A DNA stretch of 22,865 nt. It comes from an uncultured Sanguibacteroides sp. (GTDB taxonomy: Bacteria > Bacteroidota > Bacteroidia > Bacteroidales > Marinifilaceae). Below the pieces are notes generated by a model, which was not told where the DNA came from, did not search any database, and worked only from the letters and a program-made list of their open reading frames with translations. A program made the position numbers and the translations under genes. Location of the stretch: positions 1 to 22,865 of the forward strand of contig NZ_UQRQ01000035.1 in assembly GCF_900543425.1 (NCBI RefSeq), read 5' to 3'. Shown one piece after another: positions 1 through 9,161 of the stretch (the stretch's first letter is position 1; each line of letters begins with the position of its first letter).

Positions 1-80
1 AAAGGATTCAGTGATTGAGTGATTGGGGATTAAGAGATTAAAAAGATTGACGATTGCAGATTGACGATTTAAAGAGGGCA
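1..80. repeat. GATT-rich intergenic repeat, copy 1
   Basis: This stretch is a mosaic of short units built on GATT, such as gattgagtgatt, gattgacgatt and gggattaagagattaaaaaga, ending in gatttaaagagggcaa. Similar mosaics occur at 10733-10800 and 22432-22495, all in intergenic DNA. It has no coding potential that I can see. It may be a dispersed non-coding repeat of this genome; its function is unknown. Confidence 0.5.
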
Positions 81-201
81 AGATCCGTATGCATGTCAAA
101 ATATGCATCAAAAGATGTTTCTTTATGAATAGCAAACCAAATAAAAACAGTATCTTTATATTTTATAAATTAGGGGCAATTTTTCATACCTAAAGTCTTT
201 G

Positions 202-342
202 ATGAGGGAAAAATCTATCGGGAAGAATACCCAGATATGTCGTCAGGAGACAAAAGAGTATAACAAAGCATTGAGTGATTGTACCAGAAAAGCTTTTGAG
301 GATAAAATTTTATCACAAGTTGCCGGGAGGTTATCTCACTAA
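202..342 (+). CDS. Small hypothetical ORF upstream of the rhuM pseudogene
   Basis: A 46-codon reading frame begins with MREKSIGKNT and ends with SQVAGRLSH before a TAA. It is lysine- and arginine-rich, and the frame is open further upstream to about 169. It ends 12 nt before the first codon of the broken rhuM gene and reads in the same direction. I do not recognise it. It could be a small gene, the C-terminal remnant of a larger decayed gene, or chance. The only support is its composition and position, so confidence is low. Confidence 0.25.
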   Translation: MREKSIGKNTQICRQETKEYNKALSDCTRKAFEDKILSQVAGRLSH

Positions 343-354
343 ATAATCGTAACC

Positions 355-1383
355 ATGAGCAAGAAACTTCAAATACATAATAGTACTGCCGAATTTCTTA
401 TCTTTCAATTAGAGAGCAAAGAAGAGGGAGTTGAAGTACTATATCGGGATGAAACACTATGGCTTACACAGGATGCCATATCAGTTCTATTTGATAAAGG
501 ACGCTCAACCATAGCCGAACATCTGTAAAATATCTTTCAAAGTCAAGAGTTGCAGGAAGAGGCAGTTTGTCGGAAATTCCGACGAACTGCCGCAGACGGA
601 AAAGATTATGCTACCAAATATTATAATTTGGATGCCGTAATATCTGTCGGCTATCGTGCAAACTCGATACGGGCAACTCAATTCCGACAATGGTGTACAT
701 ATGTACTTCGTCAATTCGCCATACGAGGTTATGTGATTGACAAGAAGCGCATGGAGAACGGTACATTCCTAAATGAGGATTATTTCGAGCATTTGCTTGC
801 CGAGATTAGAGAAATCCGATTGAGTGAACGGCGATTTTATCAAAAACTGACCGATATATATGCCACGAGTATCGACTATAATTACGATGCGCCGACCACT
901 CGTATATTCTTTAAAAAGGTACAAAACAAGATGCACGATGCTGTTCATGGACATACAGCTGCCGAACTAATTATAAAACGTGCTAATGCAGCAAAGGAGC
1001 ATATGGGGCTCATGACATGGGAAAAAGCTCCAGACGGTAAGATCGTGAAGGCAGACGTTTCTATCGCCAAAAATTATCTCCAAGAGAATGAATTAGAATC
1101 AATGGGGCGAATTGTCAATGCCTTTCTTGATTTGGCTGAAGATAGAGCGAAACGACATATTCCAATGACAATGGAGGATTGGGCTTCTCGTATAGACAAG
1201 TTTTTGGATAGTGATGACCGCCAAGTATTAACTGATGCAGGAAAAGTATCGACAGAACAAGCAAAACAATATGCCGAAAGTGAGTTTGAGAAGTATCGTA
1301 TTATTCAAGACAGATTATTTCAATCTGATTTTGATAAATACAATACAGACAACTTGTTCGACTTTGATTGCAAAGAGAAATAA
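355..1383 (+). pseudogene. rhuM: RhuM-family protein gene with an in-frame stop (nonsense pseudogene)
   Basis: The frame starting at ATG 355 encodes about 342 residues, the normal length of RhuM-family proteins, a family named from a Salmonella pathogenicity-island gene and common on mobile islands. The family core is clear at about residues 88-112: YYNLDAVISVGYR followed by TQFRQW. The N-terminal part carries LWLTQDAISVLFDKGRSTIAEHL, typical of the helix-turn-helix-like start of the family. Codon 58 is TAA (526-528) where relatives usually have lysine before NIF, so AAA to TAA is the simplest explanation. The frame is otherwise open to 1383. Restart at TTG 550 is possible but would lose the N-terminal domain. 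The biochemical role of RhuM proteins is not firmly established. No partner gene is seen. Confidence 0.85.
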
Positions 1384-1620
1384 ATAATTGGGGTTATAAT
1401 TGAAGTTACAGACAGAAAGAACTATTCAACGTATAGTACCGTAAATCGCTGACAAGCATACGATTGTCAAATCGTCACCATACAGACTCTGAAACTTGTC
1501 CAACTGCTTATTTTTCAAATGGTTTAGACTGGAATATCCCAGCCCCCGATGGATACCCCTTGCGATTGCAGACTAAAAGATGATGTAATCTCGGGATTTA
1601 AAAATTAATTTACAAGCTAC

Positions 1621-1660
1621 ACGAAAAAAGCAGTAAACTTGCGCTTACTGCTTTTCCCTT
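1621..1660 (-). terminator. Rho-independent terminator after susD
   Basis: A 9-bp perfect inverted repeat, aagcagtaa (1628-1636) and ttactgctt (1645-1653), is separated by an 8-nt loop. Read on the minus strand it is followed by a run of T. It lies 27 nt past the susD stop codon, so it should end the protease-susC-susD transcript. The right arm is also followed by several T on the plus strand, so it may work in both directions. Confidence 0.85.
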
Positions 1661-1679
1661 TTGGTTTTATTACTATTAC

Positions 1680-3053
1680 TTACTTCCCTCCCAAATTCGG
1701 ATTATTCTGTGTGGCCTCCTGCGGATAAGGAATAATATATTTAGGATCATCCTGTTGCAATGTAGCCGTATGCATATCAAAATTAGCATCAAAATAAGTT
1801 TTTACGATTTCCGGACGAGTCGTACGCCGTAAATCAAACCAACGGTGTCCCTCGAATATCAGTTCCCGGGCACGTTCGTCCATGATCTCGTCGATCAATT
1901 GCTGTTGATTCATAGCCTCAATCTCAATAGCCTTTTCATTGTAATAGCTACTCTGCAATCGATTCTTTATCAAGGTCAACAAATAATTTTTTGCTATCGA
2001 CAATTTACCGTTCTGGCGAGCCGCAGCCTCCGCGGCGATCAAATAGATTTCCGAACTACGAAAACTTACTTTCTCTCCCTGATTGCCTCCTTTATTGGCA
2101 TAAGAAGCGGCATAACCGGGTTGTATATAGAGTCCGATACGTGCATCTTTATATACATCTCCCTCTTTATCCATATTGTATTTACTCAAAACATTGTCCA
2201 AAACATACATATCCTCCCGGATCACCGTGCTGGAAACTTGTTCCATGGAAAGAATAGCCTCTTTTGATTCGCTTGTCCAGGGTTTTACCGTCCCCGTTAC
2301 AATATCTTCCAAAGGACATTGAGGTAAAATATCTTCAGCAGCTCTTTGTGCCAGCTCCCATTCACCCCGATATAAACGCACTCTTGCTTCAAAAGCTTTT
2401 AACGCTTTCTTTGAAAAACGATAACGGGTTGCTGCAGGTTGCTCTTCCACCTGCATATATTTACCAGCCTCCTCGATATCGGATAATATCTGCTTGTACA
2501 CAGCCTCTACACTTGAAGGTACAAATTCCTGACCGATATCAATCTTCAAAAAGAGCGGAACACCTTTGTCCGAAGCAGCTGTTTCCGGAGTATACCATTT
2601 TGCGTAAAGATTCAACAAATCGAAATGAACATAAGCTCTTAAGCTATAAGCTTCTGCCAACAATTGTTCCCGTGTATCCGTTTTCACGTCCTCTTTGGCA
2701 TCCATCACATCTTCGATAACGCTATTAGCATAGAATATCGTTTTATAGGCATCCGTCCACGGATAAGCCGGAGTAATCGGATCCGGATTCTCGTCATTCC
2801 AGGTAGCTAAATCGATATAGTCTTCATAAGATAACCCATACGCATCCGGAAAAACTTCATCGGAACGAACCGTCAACAAACGCTTATACTGGGGATAAGT
2901 ACCGTAAGCCGTGGTCAATAGAGCCCGGAATTCGGAGATCTCATCAGGAATCACTTTCCCTACCGGCTCTACATCCAGGTAATTACAGGATGTAAACAGA
3001 ACCAGCGAAACTACTATATATTGTATATATTTAATCATATATTTCTTCCTCAT
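1680..3053 (-). CDS. susD-like: SusD/RagB-family outer-membrane nutrient-binding lipoprotein
   Basis: A 457-residue protein that is the surface lipoprotein partner of the SusC-like receptor and caps the channel to capture substrate. It has a signal peptide with lipobox FTSC and lipidated Cys23, followed by the NYLDVEP start typical of SusD proteins. The central part has helical repeats with the family pattern AYSLRAYVHFDLLNLYAKW (about residues 135-155), and the C-terminal region has the hallmark MDERARELIFEGHRWFDLRR. It is shorter than glycan-specific SusD proteins, which usually exceed 500 residues. Its ATG overlaps the susC stop codon by one base (TAATG), so the two are translationally coupled. 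The substrate cannot be read from sequence; the protease upstream suggests peptides or glycopeptides. Confidence 0.95.
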   Translation of the reverse strand: MRKKYMIKYIQYIVVSLVLFTSCNYLDVEPVGKVIPDEISEFRALLTTAYGTYPQYKRLLTVRSDEVFPDAYGLSYEDYIDLATWNDENPDPITPAYPWTDAYKTIFYANSVIEDVMDAKEDVKTDTREQLLAEAYSLRAYVHFDLLNLYAKWYTPETAASDKGVPLFLKIDIGQEFVPSSVEAVYKQILSDIEEAGKYMQVEEQPAATRYRFSKKALKAFEARVRLYRGEWELAQRAAEDILPQCPLEDIVTGTVKPWTSESKEAILSMEQVSSTVIREDMYVLDNVLSKYNMDKEGDVYKDARIGLYIQPGYAASYANKGGNQGEKVSFRSSEIYLIAAEAAARQNGKLSIAKNYLLTLIKNRLQSSYYNEKAIEIEAMNQQQLIDEIMDERARELIFEGHRWFDLRRTTRPEIVKTYFDANFDMHTATLQQDDPKYIIPYPQEATQNNPNLGGK

Positions 3054-6000
3054 TAAAATGTTAAATCAAGACCACAAGAAAAGGTTTTTGCTAACGGCTG
3101 AGCATATACGCTTCCATAGGTTTCCGGGTCGAAATACCCTTTATAACTTCCACCGAAAACAAAAGGATTACGAGCCTCAAAGCTTACTCGTGCAGAAGCA
3201 AAGCCTATCCTTTTCATGGCATTTTCGGGTATTGTATACCCCAAACGAATGCTATTGATCCTCATATAGCTCATCTGCTTAAACCAGATATCGTAATTTT
3301 TAAAAGAAGAACCTTGGTCCATTCCTCCAATCCACTGGTAAGCCCAATTATCTTCTCCCTCCGTGTTTGTTCCTAAAATCCGAGGGTATTTTCCATTCGG
3401 ATTATTCGGAGACCATACATCCAACATCTTCTTGGAATAATTTTGTCCCGGGGAGGTAGAAGTCGGATTATAGAATGGAGTTTCCTGAACGGTCTGGTCT
3501 AAAACAAAGGAAGCAGATACCGTCAGGTCGAAATTCTTATAATAGAACCTATTGATCCATCCTCCAGTAAATTTCGGTTCCGTTGTCCCCTCATAGGTAA
3601 ACAGATCCCGGTATTGTTCCGCCGTTAAATTACTCTTTAGGAAAGGAATTATACCTCCCATCATATATCCATACTCCAATCCATAAAAATCATAGAATGA
3701 AACTTTTTCTCCTTGCTTATTCAAAAATACGGGTAAACCGTTTTCGTCCAAACCGGCAGTCTTCAACGAAAATACTGCTCCCACGGAATATCCCTCTCTT
3801 GAAGGCTCGTATGAATTTTCCCTCACGTTAATTTTATTGATTTTACTCTTGTTATGAGCAATATTAAAATCCATAGCCCATCTGAAATCTTTCGTCTTCA
3901 CATTAACCGTAGACAATGAAAACTCATATCCGTTGTTTGTCAATTTCGCCCAGTTCATCGTCGAGTAATTAAAGCCGTTTTCACCGGGTAAAGAACGTAT
4001 GCCGATCAAATCATCGCTCACTCGATGGTATACATCCACACTAAGTGCAATCCGATTATTCAACACGGCCACATCTAATCCTCCGTTCCAGTTCTTCGTC
4101 TTTTCCCAACGCAAATATTGATTAGGCGGAGAACTTACGGTGATATTAGACTCGTTGTTTCCCGGAAGGATCGTTATATTACCCCATTCTCCCACGATCT
4201 CAGGTGACGTATTTTTATCTATATTCCCCTGAATTCCGTAAGAAGCCCTCAATTTTAAGCCGGAAATCCACTCCACGTCACGTAAAAAGTTCTCCTGATT
4301 GATATTCCAGGCTGCAGAAACGGACCATAACGGAAGATACTTGTATTTCCGGTCGACACCGAACATATTGGATCCGTCATAACGCAAACTTCCGAAAAAA
4401 GTATAACGATAGTCATACGTGTAAGAGGCCGTCATATAATAAGAGAGGAATCGATCTTCATTGAACGTCTTTTTATACTGACGGAAAGAAGCATCGTTTA
4501 TCATCGTACTTCCCTCCGGAAATACAAGCGGTTTCGTTGTCAACGAATTCGGATCGTAGCCGAATCCCTTCGTTTGAATATCCGTCGTTTTACTTCCCCG
4601 CATTTCCAATCCCAACATCACATCGACAGCATGTTTATCGGCAAAAACCTTATCAAACTCTCCCTGAATCTTCCATTGATACTGGTTCATATCCGTCGTT
4701 GCATTCTGGATAATACCCCCATCCGGTAAGAAAGAGACTCCCGCGTTATTTCTGGCTTTTTCCCGATATTTTCTAACGTAATAAGTATTTTGATCGGCAA
4801 TCTTTTCCGATGCGGTATGTTCCAACTGCATAGAGAATTGAGTTTGCAATTTTAACCAGGAAGCCACCTTGTAATCGATAGAGATCATCGGCTTGATGGA
4901 ACGATTTTTCAAGGTGTAATCCGTATTGTTCATCTCCTCGACAAAATTAAAATCCAAGTGCCGCCCGCTATATCCCTCGATATCCTTATCGTACACGTAA
5001 TCTCCGTTTTCATCCCTTACCCTCAGGTACGGATTTGCTGTACGGGAGTAATAGGCAGGATTAATAAAAGCGTCCGCATCGGTCAAATAACTTTTCCGTT
5101 TGCTGTCTGTTATAAACAAAGAGACCCCCACGTTGAAATTTTTAAACAAATCGAAATCGGTCTTCATCGTCAAATTATAACGTTCAAAATCGGTACCTCG
5201 GGTTGTTCCCTCTTCATTATAATACCCCCCGGAAAAATAATACCTGGCCAAATCCGAACCTCCGGATACACTCAGGTTATATTGTTGGTTCACGGCATTC
5301 CGATAAATCACATCTCCCCAGTCCGTATTGATATTACGTAACGCGTTAATCTCCGATTGAGCATCGGAAGATATACCGCTAAAACCGTTCTGCCGGAGAG
5401 CGTCCAATTGGCCGTATTGAGATAAGATACGAGAAACTTCCCCGTATTCGCTCCTATAATCCAAGTCACTCCGGGAAGCGATATCCAGCTCAAAGTCCAC
5501 TTTCTCGGAAGCGTTCATCAATCTCAACTTACCTAAATCCGGTTTCAAGGTATAAAAAACACCTCCGGAAAAGTTTACCCTCGGCTTACCCTTAGCACCT
5601 CTTTTGGTCGTAATAACAATTACTCCATTGGCAGCACGAGCACCATAAATAGCCGTTGCCGCGGCATCTTTCAATACCGTTATGTCCTGAATATCCGCCG
5701 GATTCACTCCCGCGATAGAAGTATTATATAATTCATCAATATTATCCTTATCACTAAAATTGGCAGGAATATCATTTCCTTCCAGGATCATTCCGTCCAT
5801 CACCCATAATGGATCGGTACTTCCGGTCAAGGAAACCGTACTGCGGATACGCATTTTATTAGGAGCACCCGGAGCGCCGTTCGTAGGAATAGAAGTCATT
5901 CCAGCAACCTGCCCTTCTAACAATTGGTCTATACTTGCGACACCGACTCTCTTAATATCAGCCATATCCACTTTTACCATCGAAGAGGTAACCTTTCGTT

Positions 6001-6376
6001 TATCCAACTGTTGATAACCGGTCGAATAAACGACCACTTCATCCAACTGCTTCTGATCCGGTTTCAGAAGGATCTTAAAATCTTCCCCTTTACTGACATC
6101 CACCTTCTGGGTAAGATACCCGATATAACTAACCATTACATATTTCACCACTTTCGGTAACTTCATCTCAAAACGACCGTCCAAATCCGTAGCCGTCCCC
6201 TGCGGAGTGAAATTTTTCGCCTCGACCGCTTCAGGGTCAATAAATACTGTCGCTCCAATCAAAGGTTCTTTCGTGATAGAATCCAGCACTTCCCCTTTAA
6301 TTATTCTGATATCGTCCTTCTGGGCAAATATCATAAGCGGACAGAACAGAGTAATTAACAATAAAATTTTCCTCAT
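3053..6376 (-). CDS. susC-like: SusC/RagA-family TonB-dependent outer-membrane receptor
   Basis: About 1107 residues. The start was placed at ATG 6376, giving the signal peptide MRKILLLITLFCPLMIFAQ; an upstream in-frame start would add 14 polar residues before it and is unlikely. Domain order: CarboxypepD_reg-like domain (about residues 25-105, IKGEVLDSITKEPLIGATVF), TonB plug domain ending with the SusC signature ITVLKDAAATAIYGARAANG, then a beta-barrel ending in aromatic FSCGLDLTF, the usual recognition signal for outer-membrane insertion. No STN domain is visible, so no direct link to an anti-sigma factor is expected. It lies 61 nt after the metalloprotease gene and is coupled to susD. Family knowledge: it imports oligomeric nutrients with TonB energy. 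Confidence 0.97.
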   Translation of the reverse strand: MRKILLLITLFCPLMIFAQKDDIRIIKGEVLDSITKEPLIGATVFIDPEAVEAKNFTPQGTATDLDGRFEMKLPKVVKYVMVSYIGYLTQKVDVSKGEDFKILLKPDQKQLDEVVVYSTGYQQLDKRKVTSSMVKVDMADIKRVGVASIDQLLEGQVAGMTSIPTNGAPGAPNKMRIRSTVSLTGSTDPLWVMDGMILEGNDIPANFSDKDNIDELYNTSIAGVNPADIQDITVLKDAAATAIYGARAANGVIVITTKRGAKGKPRVNFSGGVFYTLKPDLGKLRLMNASEKVDFELDIASRSDLDYRSEYGEVSRILSQYGQLDALRQNGFSGISSDAQSEINALRNINTDWGDVIYRNAVNQQYNLSVSGGSDLARYYFSGGYYNEEGTTRGTDFERYNLTMKTDFDLFKNFNVGVSLFITDSKRKSYLTDADAFINPAYYSRTANPYLRVRDENGDYVYDKDIEGYSGRHLDFNFVEEMNNTDYTLKNRSIKPMISIDYKVASWLKLQTQFSMQLEHTASEKIADQNTYYVRKYREKARNNAGVSFLPDGGIIQNATTDMNQYQWKIQGEFDKVFADKHAVDVMLGLEMRGSKTTDIQTKGFGYDPNSLTTKPLVFPEGSTMINDASFRQYKKTFNEDRFLSYYMTASYTYDYRYTFFGSLRYDGSNMFGVDRKYKYLPLWSVSAAWNINQENFLRDVEWISGLKLRASYGIQGNIDKNTSPEIVGEWGNITILPGNNESNITVSSPPNQYLRWEKTKNWNGGLDVAVLNNRIALSVDVYHRVSDDLIGIRSLPGENGFNYSTMNWAKLTNNGYEFSLSTVNVKTKDFRWAMDFNIAHNKSKINKINVRENSYEPSREGYSVGAVFSLKTAGLDENGLPVFLNKQGEKVSFYDFYGLEYGYMMGGIIPFLKSNLTAEQYRDLFTYEGTTEPKFTGGWINRFYYKNFDLTVSASFVLDQTVQETPFYNPTSTSPGQNYSKKMLDVWSPNNPNGKYPRILGTNTEGEDNWAYQWIGGMDQGSSFKNYDIWFKQMSYMRINSIRLGYTIPENAMKRIGFASARVSFEARNPFVFGGSYKGYFDPETYGSVYAQPLAKTFSCGLDLTF

Positions 6377-6437
6377 TTTCGTTTGTTTTAAATTGTAGTT
6401 TTCTGAACGCAAGTACACATCTTAGCTATTCTTCCAA

Positions 6438-9008
6438 TTATCGCATATTTAAGGCCTCTTTTACACGTATAATCAAGTCCTCATAATGGTGTCGTGTCGC
6501 CACATCACCCGTAGCACGACGGTTTTCCGCCAATTTCAATACCTTTAACAACTCTCCTCGTTTCACGGATACGGCCTCGGAAACTCTTCCCATAGAAGAG
6601 AAGTGTAACATCCGAATTTGTACATCCTCCTGAGTATCTAACGTGAAAGCAGGTTTCCGGGATGCAAAACAACACCCTGTTTCATCTCCGCGCAGCGCTT
6701 TCTTCGTAGTTTTTTCTACTGCTTTATTAGAGCTAACGATAATGGCATCGATATAATTTTTTTGAGCCATACGTTCATAGACGGACAAACTACGTCCGGC
6801 CAAAGTCCCTTTAAACACAGCTTTATGTAAATCGGCAAACAACTCTTCCGGCGTATAACATTTCTCCCTACCCAAAGTCGCTTCCGCATCATACATTCTC
6901 ATCAAACGATCGTCTTTCAACAAATTATAAAAAGTAGCATACTGCAACTCTCTGGCAACCGTGTAAGGAGAATATTCAACACCCGATTGTATCGGATAGC
7001 TCTTCTTCCATACCTCAGCTCCAAACAACCATTCGGGAACTGTAAAAATCTCTTCGATAAGATATTTTACACTCTCTTTCTGAATGGCTTTGGGTACAGG
7101 AATATAACGATTCTCCGAACTTCCTTTTACCGGATTATTAATATAGATTCCTCCCACGTTAGCCGTCACATGATCTCCGTACATTTTCCATTGATTAATC
7201 ACGGCCATCAACAACTTACCCGCTTCAAAATAACCTTGGCCTTCCTCCTCTGTCCAATCCAGTATATGGGGAACGATCCGTTTTAAATTTTTAATTCCGT
7301 AACGATTAGCTTTCACGATATCATCTCCCAAATCTTCATCCTGAGACCGGGGATCAATCGGGTCCCGAGGATCCTGTTGTTCTCCGTACCAATACATCGG
7401 ATCGTCCTCGTGTTCCCGTAACCAACCATTCAACACGGGCAATTCCTCCTGCGGAGTCGCCACATCCAACCAACGGTAAGCCCAACGAATGGCGAACTTA
7501 TCATACGTACCGATCTTCGGGGTAATCTCCGTTACCCCATCTTCCGGTTGTGCCACATAATTAAAGCGAGCATAATCCATAATGGAACTGGCCGTACCTC
7601 CCATTTTAGAAGTAAACTCGGGCGATCTTAATGAATCTACCGGAAATGAAGAGGAGGCTCCCATATTATGCTTCAATCCAAAAGTATGTCCCACCTCATG
7701 AGAAGAAACAAAACGAATAGCACTTGCCATGTGTTCGTCACTCAACTTATTTCCACGTACACTCGGGTCAATAGCCGCCGTTTGAACTCTCATCCAGGTA
7801 TGCAACAAACTCATTACATTATGCCACCATACCACGTCCGCTTCAATAATCTCCCCGGAACGAGGATCGACAACCGAAGGTCCCATCGCATTAGCCTGTT
7901 CGGAAGCCGCGTAAGTGATCACCGAATAACGTACATCCTCGATATCAAAATCCGTCGCATCGGCAGGAACCTCTTTGGCAACGACAGCATTTTTAAATCC
8001 GGCAGCTTCAAAAGCAGCCTGCCAATCATAAACACCGGCTATTATCTCCTCGCGCCATTGCTTGGGCGTGGCCGGATCAATATAAAATACAATTTGTTTA
8101 ATCGGCTCGACCAATTCTCCCCGTTTGTATTTTTCCACATCTTCCGGCTTCGGCTCTAATCTCCAACGATGTACAAGTTCTCGCCGTTCCACCGCTTGTT
8201 GTTTGTCATTAAAATAAATACGTTCCGTACTAAAAAATCCTACTCTTGGATCTGCAAAACGGGGCTTCATCGGCTCTTTATCCAAGAGTACAAGATTTGT
8301 TGTCGTTTCGACGGTTAATGGGACCGAAACGGCCCCATCAGTCACCTGCGTCGTCATTAACGCTTTCACCACCACATTCTTCGGAAAAACTTTCACGCTC
8401 AATATCTTTGATAAGTCTCGTTTTACCGCTGTTCCTAAAGAGATACTATTATATAGATCATTTATACTTTTTTCACTACCGTCAAAAATTTTATTTACTT
8501 TAAACACGACGGTCGTCGAATCTTTTCCATAGGCTTCGATCGGGAAATATTCAATCACAGACTCCCGGTAATTATCTTTGACCGACTGACTGATCGCATC
8601 TCCTTCCGGGACACTCACCCTCGGATCGTAGGTCGTTACCCAAACCTTATTTAAAGCTTCGTCCTTATAAAAACGAACTATTTTATCATCGTATTCCATT
8701 CCTTTATTCAATCCGGCATCATTCAACGCTCCAGGGACTCCGGATACTTTGTTTACAATCAAGATATCCCGTCCCAGTAAGGAATCGGCTACTTCAAAAT
8801 AATAGTCATTGCCAATCGTATGAATTTTAATCATACCTTCCGTTGTCTTAGCCTTTTTCAATAACTCATCATATTTGTTTTTTGTAACCGTTGTATCCGC
8901 TTTAACCTCTTTTTTCTTATGCCTGTTTCTGGCTATCCCTTCGGAAGGAAGGAAGAAAAGCGATACTAATACCACCATACTTACAATAAAGGTTTTCATT
9001 TTAATCAT
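6438..9008 (-). CDS. Secreted zinc-dependent metalloprotease (DUF5117/DUF5118 type, metzincin)
   Basis: About 856 residues from ATG 9008, chosen because it gives a clean signal peptide (MIKMKTFIVSMVVLVSLFFLPSEGIA) and follows a purine-rich stretch. The zinc site is HEVGHTFGLKH (His437 to His447), the HExxHxxGxxH motif of metzincins. The Met-turn SIMDY follows with Met477. The rest matches the large Bacteroidetes proteases annotated with DUF5117, DUF4953 and DUF5118. Probable location is the periplasm or cell surface; there is no lipobox. The gene leads an operon with susC and susD, which suggests that peptides it releases are taken up by that receptor pair. The length is normal and all catalytic residues are present. 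The exact substrate is unknown. A TTG start at 9056 is possible but weaker. Confidence 0.92.
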   Translation of the reverse strand: MIKMKTFIVSMVVLVSLFFLPSEGIARNRHKKKEVKADTTVTKNKYDELLKKAKTTEGMIKIHTIGNDYYFEVADSLLGRDILIVNKVSGVPGALNDAGLNKGMEYDDKIVRFYKDEALNKVWVTTYDPRVSVPEGDAISQSVKDNYRESVIEYFPIEAYGKDSTTVVFKVNKIFDGSEKSINDLYNSISLGTAVKRDLSKILSVKVFPKNVVVKALMTTQVTDGAVSVPLTVETTTNLVLLDKEPMKPRFADPRVGFFSTERIYFNDKQQAVERRELVHRWRLEPKPEDVEKYKRGELVEPIKQIVFYIDPATPKQWREEIIAGVYDWQAAFEAAGFKNAVVAKEVPADATDFDIEDVRYSVITYAASEQANAMGPSVVDPRSGEIIEADVVWWHNVMSLLHTWMRVQTAAIDPSVRGNKLSDEHMASAIRFVSSHEVGHTFGLKHNMGASSSFPVDSLRSPEFTSKMGGTASSIMDYARFNYVAQPEDGVTEITPKIGTYDKFAIRWAYRWLDVATPQEELPVLNGWLREHEDDPMYWYGEQQDPRDPIDPRSQDEDLGDDIVKANRYGIKNLKRIVPHILDWTEEEGQGYFEAGKLLMAVINQWKMYGDHVTANVGGIYINNPVKGSSENRYIPVPKAIQKESVKYLIEEIFTVPEWLFGAEVWKKSYPIQSGVEYSPYTVARELQYATFYNLLKDDRLMRMYDAEATLGREKCYTPEELFADLHKAVFKGTLAGRSLSVYERMAQKNYIDAIIVSSNKAVEKTTKKALRGDETGCCFASRKPAFTLDTQEDVQIRMLHFSSMGRVSEAVSVKRGELLKVLKLAENRRATGDVATRHHYEDLIIRVKEALNMR

Positions 9009-9053
9009 AGTTCTTTTCTTTATAATTTTTATCATGAGCCTATTCATCCTCCA

Positions 9054-9072
9054 CAATAATACTCTATTATTG
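9054..9072. promoter_or_regulatory. 19-bp AT-rich inverted repeat in the protease promoter region
   Basis: The sequence caataata-ctc-tattattg is a perfect inverted repeat with 8-bp arms and a 3-bp centre. The left arm read on the minus strand is TATTATTG, one mismatch from the -7 consensus TAnnTTTG. A start point near 9047 would put the direct repeat at 9091-9121 at about -44 to -74, where an activator would sit. It could be an operator, a promoter element or both; this is inference from layout. Confidence 0.4.
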
Positions 9073-9090
9073 AAAAAATTGAAATAAAAA

Positions 9091-9121
9091 AGGAGTGAAT
9101 GACCAAATTAGAGGAGTGAAT
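9091..9121 (-). promoter_or_regulatory. Probable LytTR response-regulator binding site (direct repeat, 21-bp period)
   Basis: On the minus strand the 10-mer ATTCACTCCT occurs twice without mismatch, separated by exactly 11 nt (9091-9100 and 9112-9121). A 10-bp direct repeat with an 11-bp spacer is the layout of sites bound by LytTR-domain regulators such as E. coli YpdB; BtsR sites have the same 21-bp period. It lies between the stop codon of a LytS-type sensor kinase and the start of the protease-susC-susD operon. The layout is seen directly; the assignment to LytTR is inference. Confidence 0.55.
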
Positions 9122-9161
9122 AATAGAAAAAATATAATGAATTAAAATGTACTGCTTCTAC

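Noticed and set aside
1..80. CRISPR-like array in the GATT repeats
   Set aside because: Units are short, irregular and without constant spacers; there are no cas genes.
7668..8159. 163-codon plus-strand ORF opposite the metalloprotease
   Set aside because: It is antisense to a strongly supported gene and its translation shows no domain pattern.
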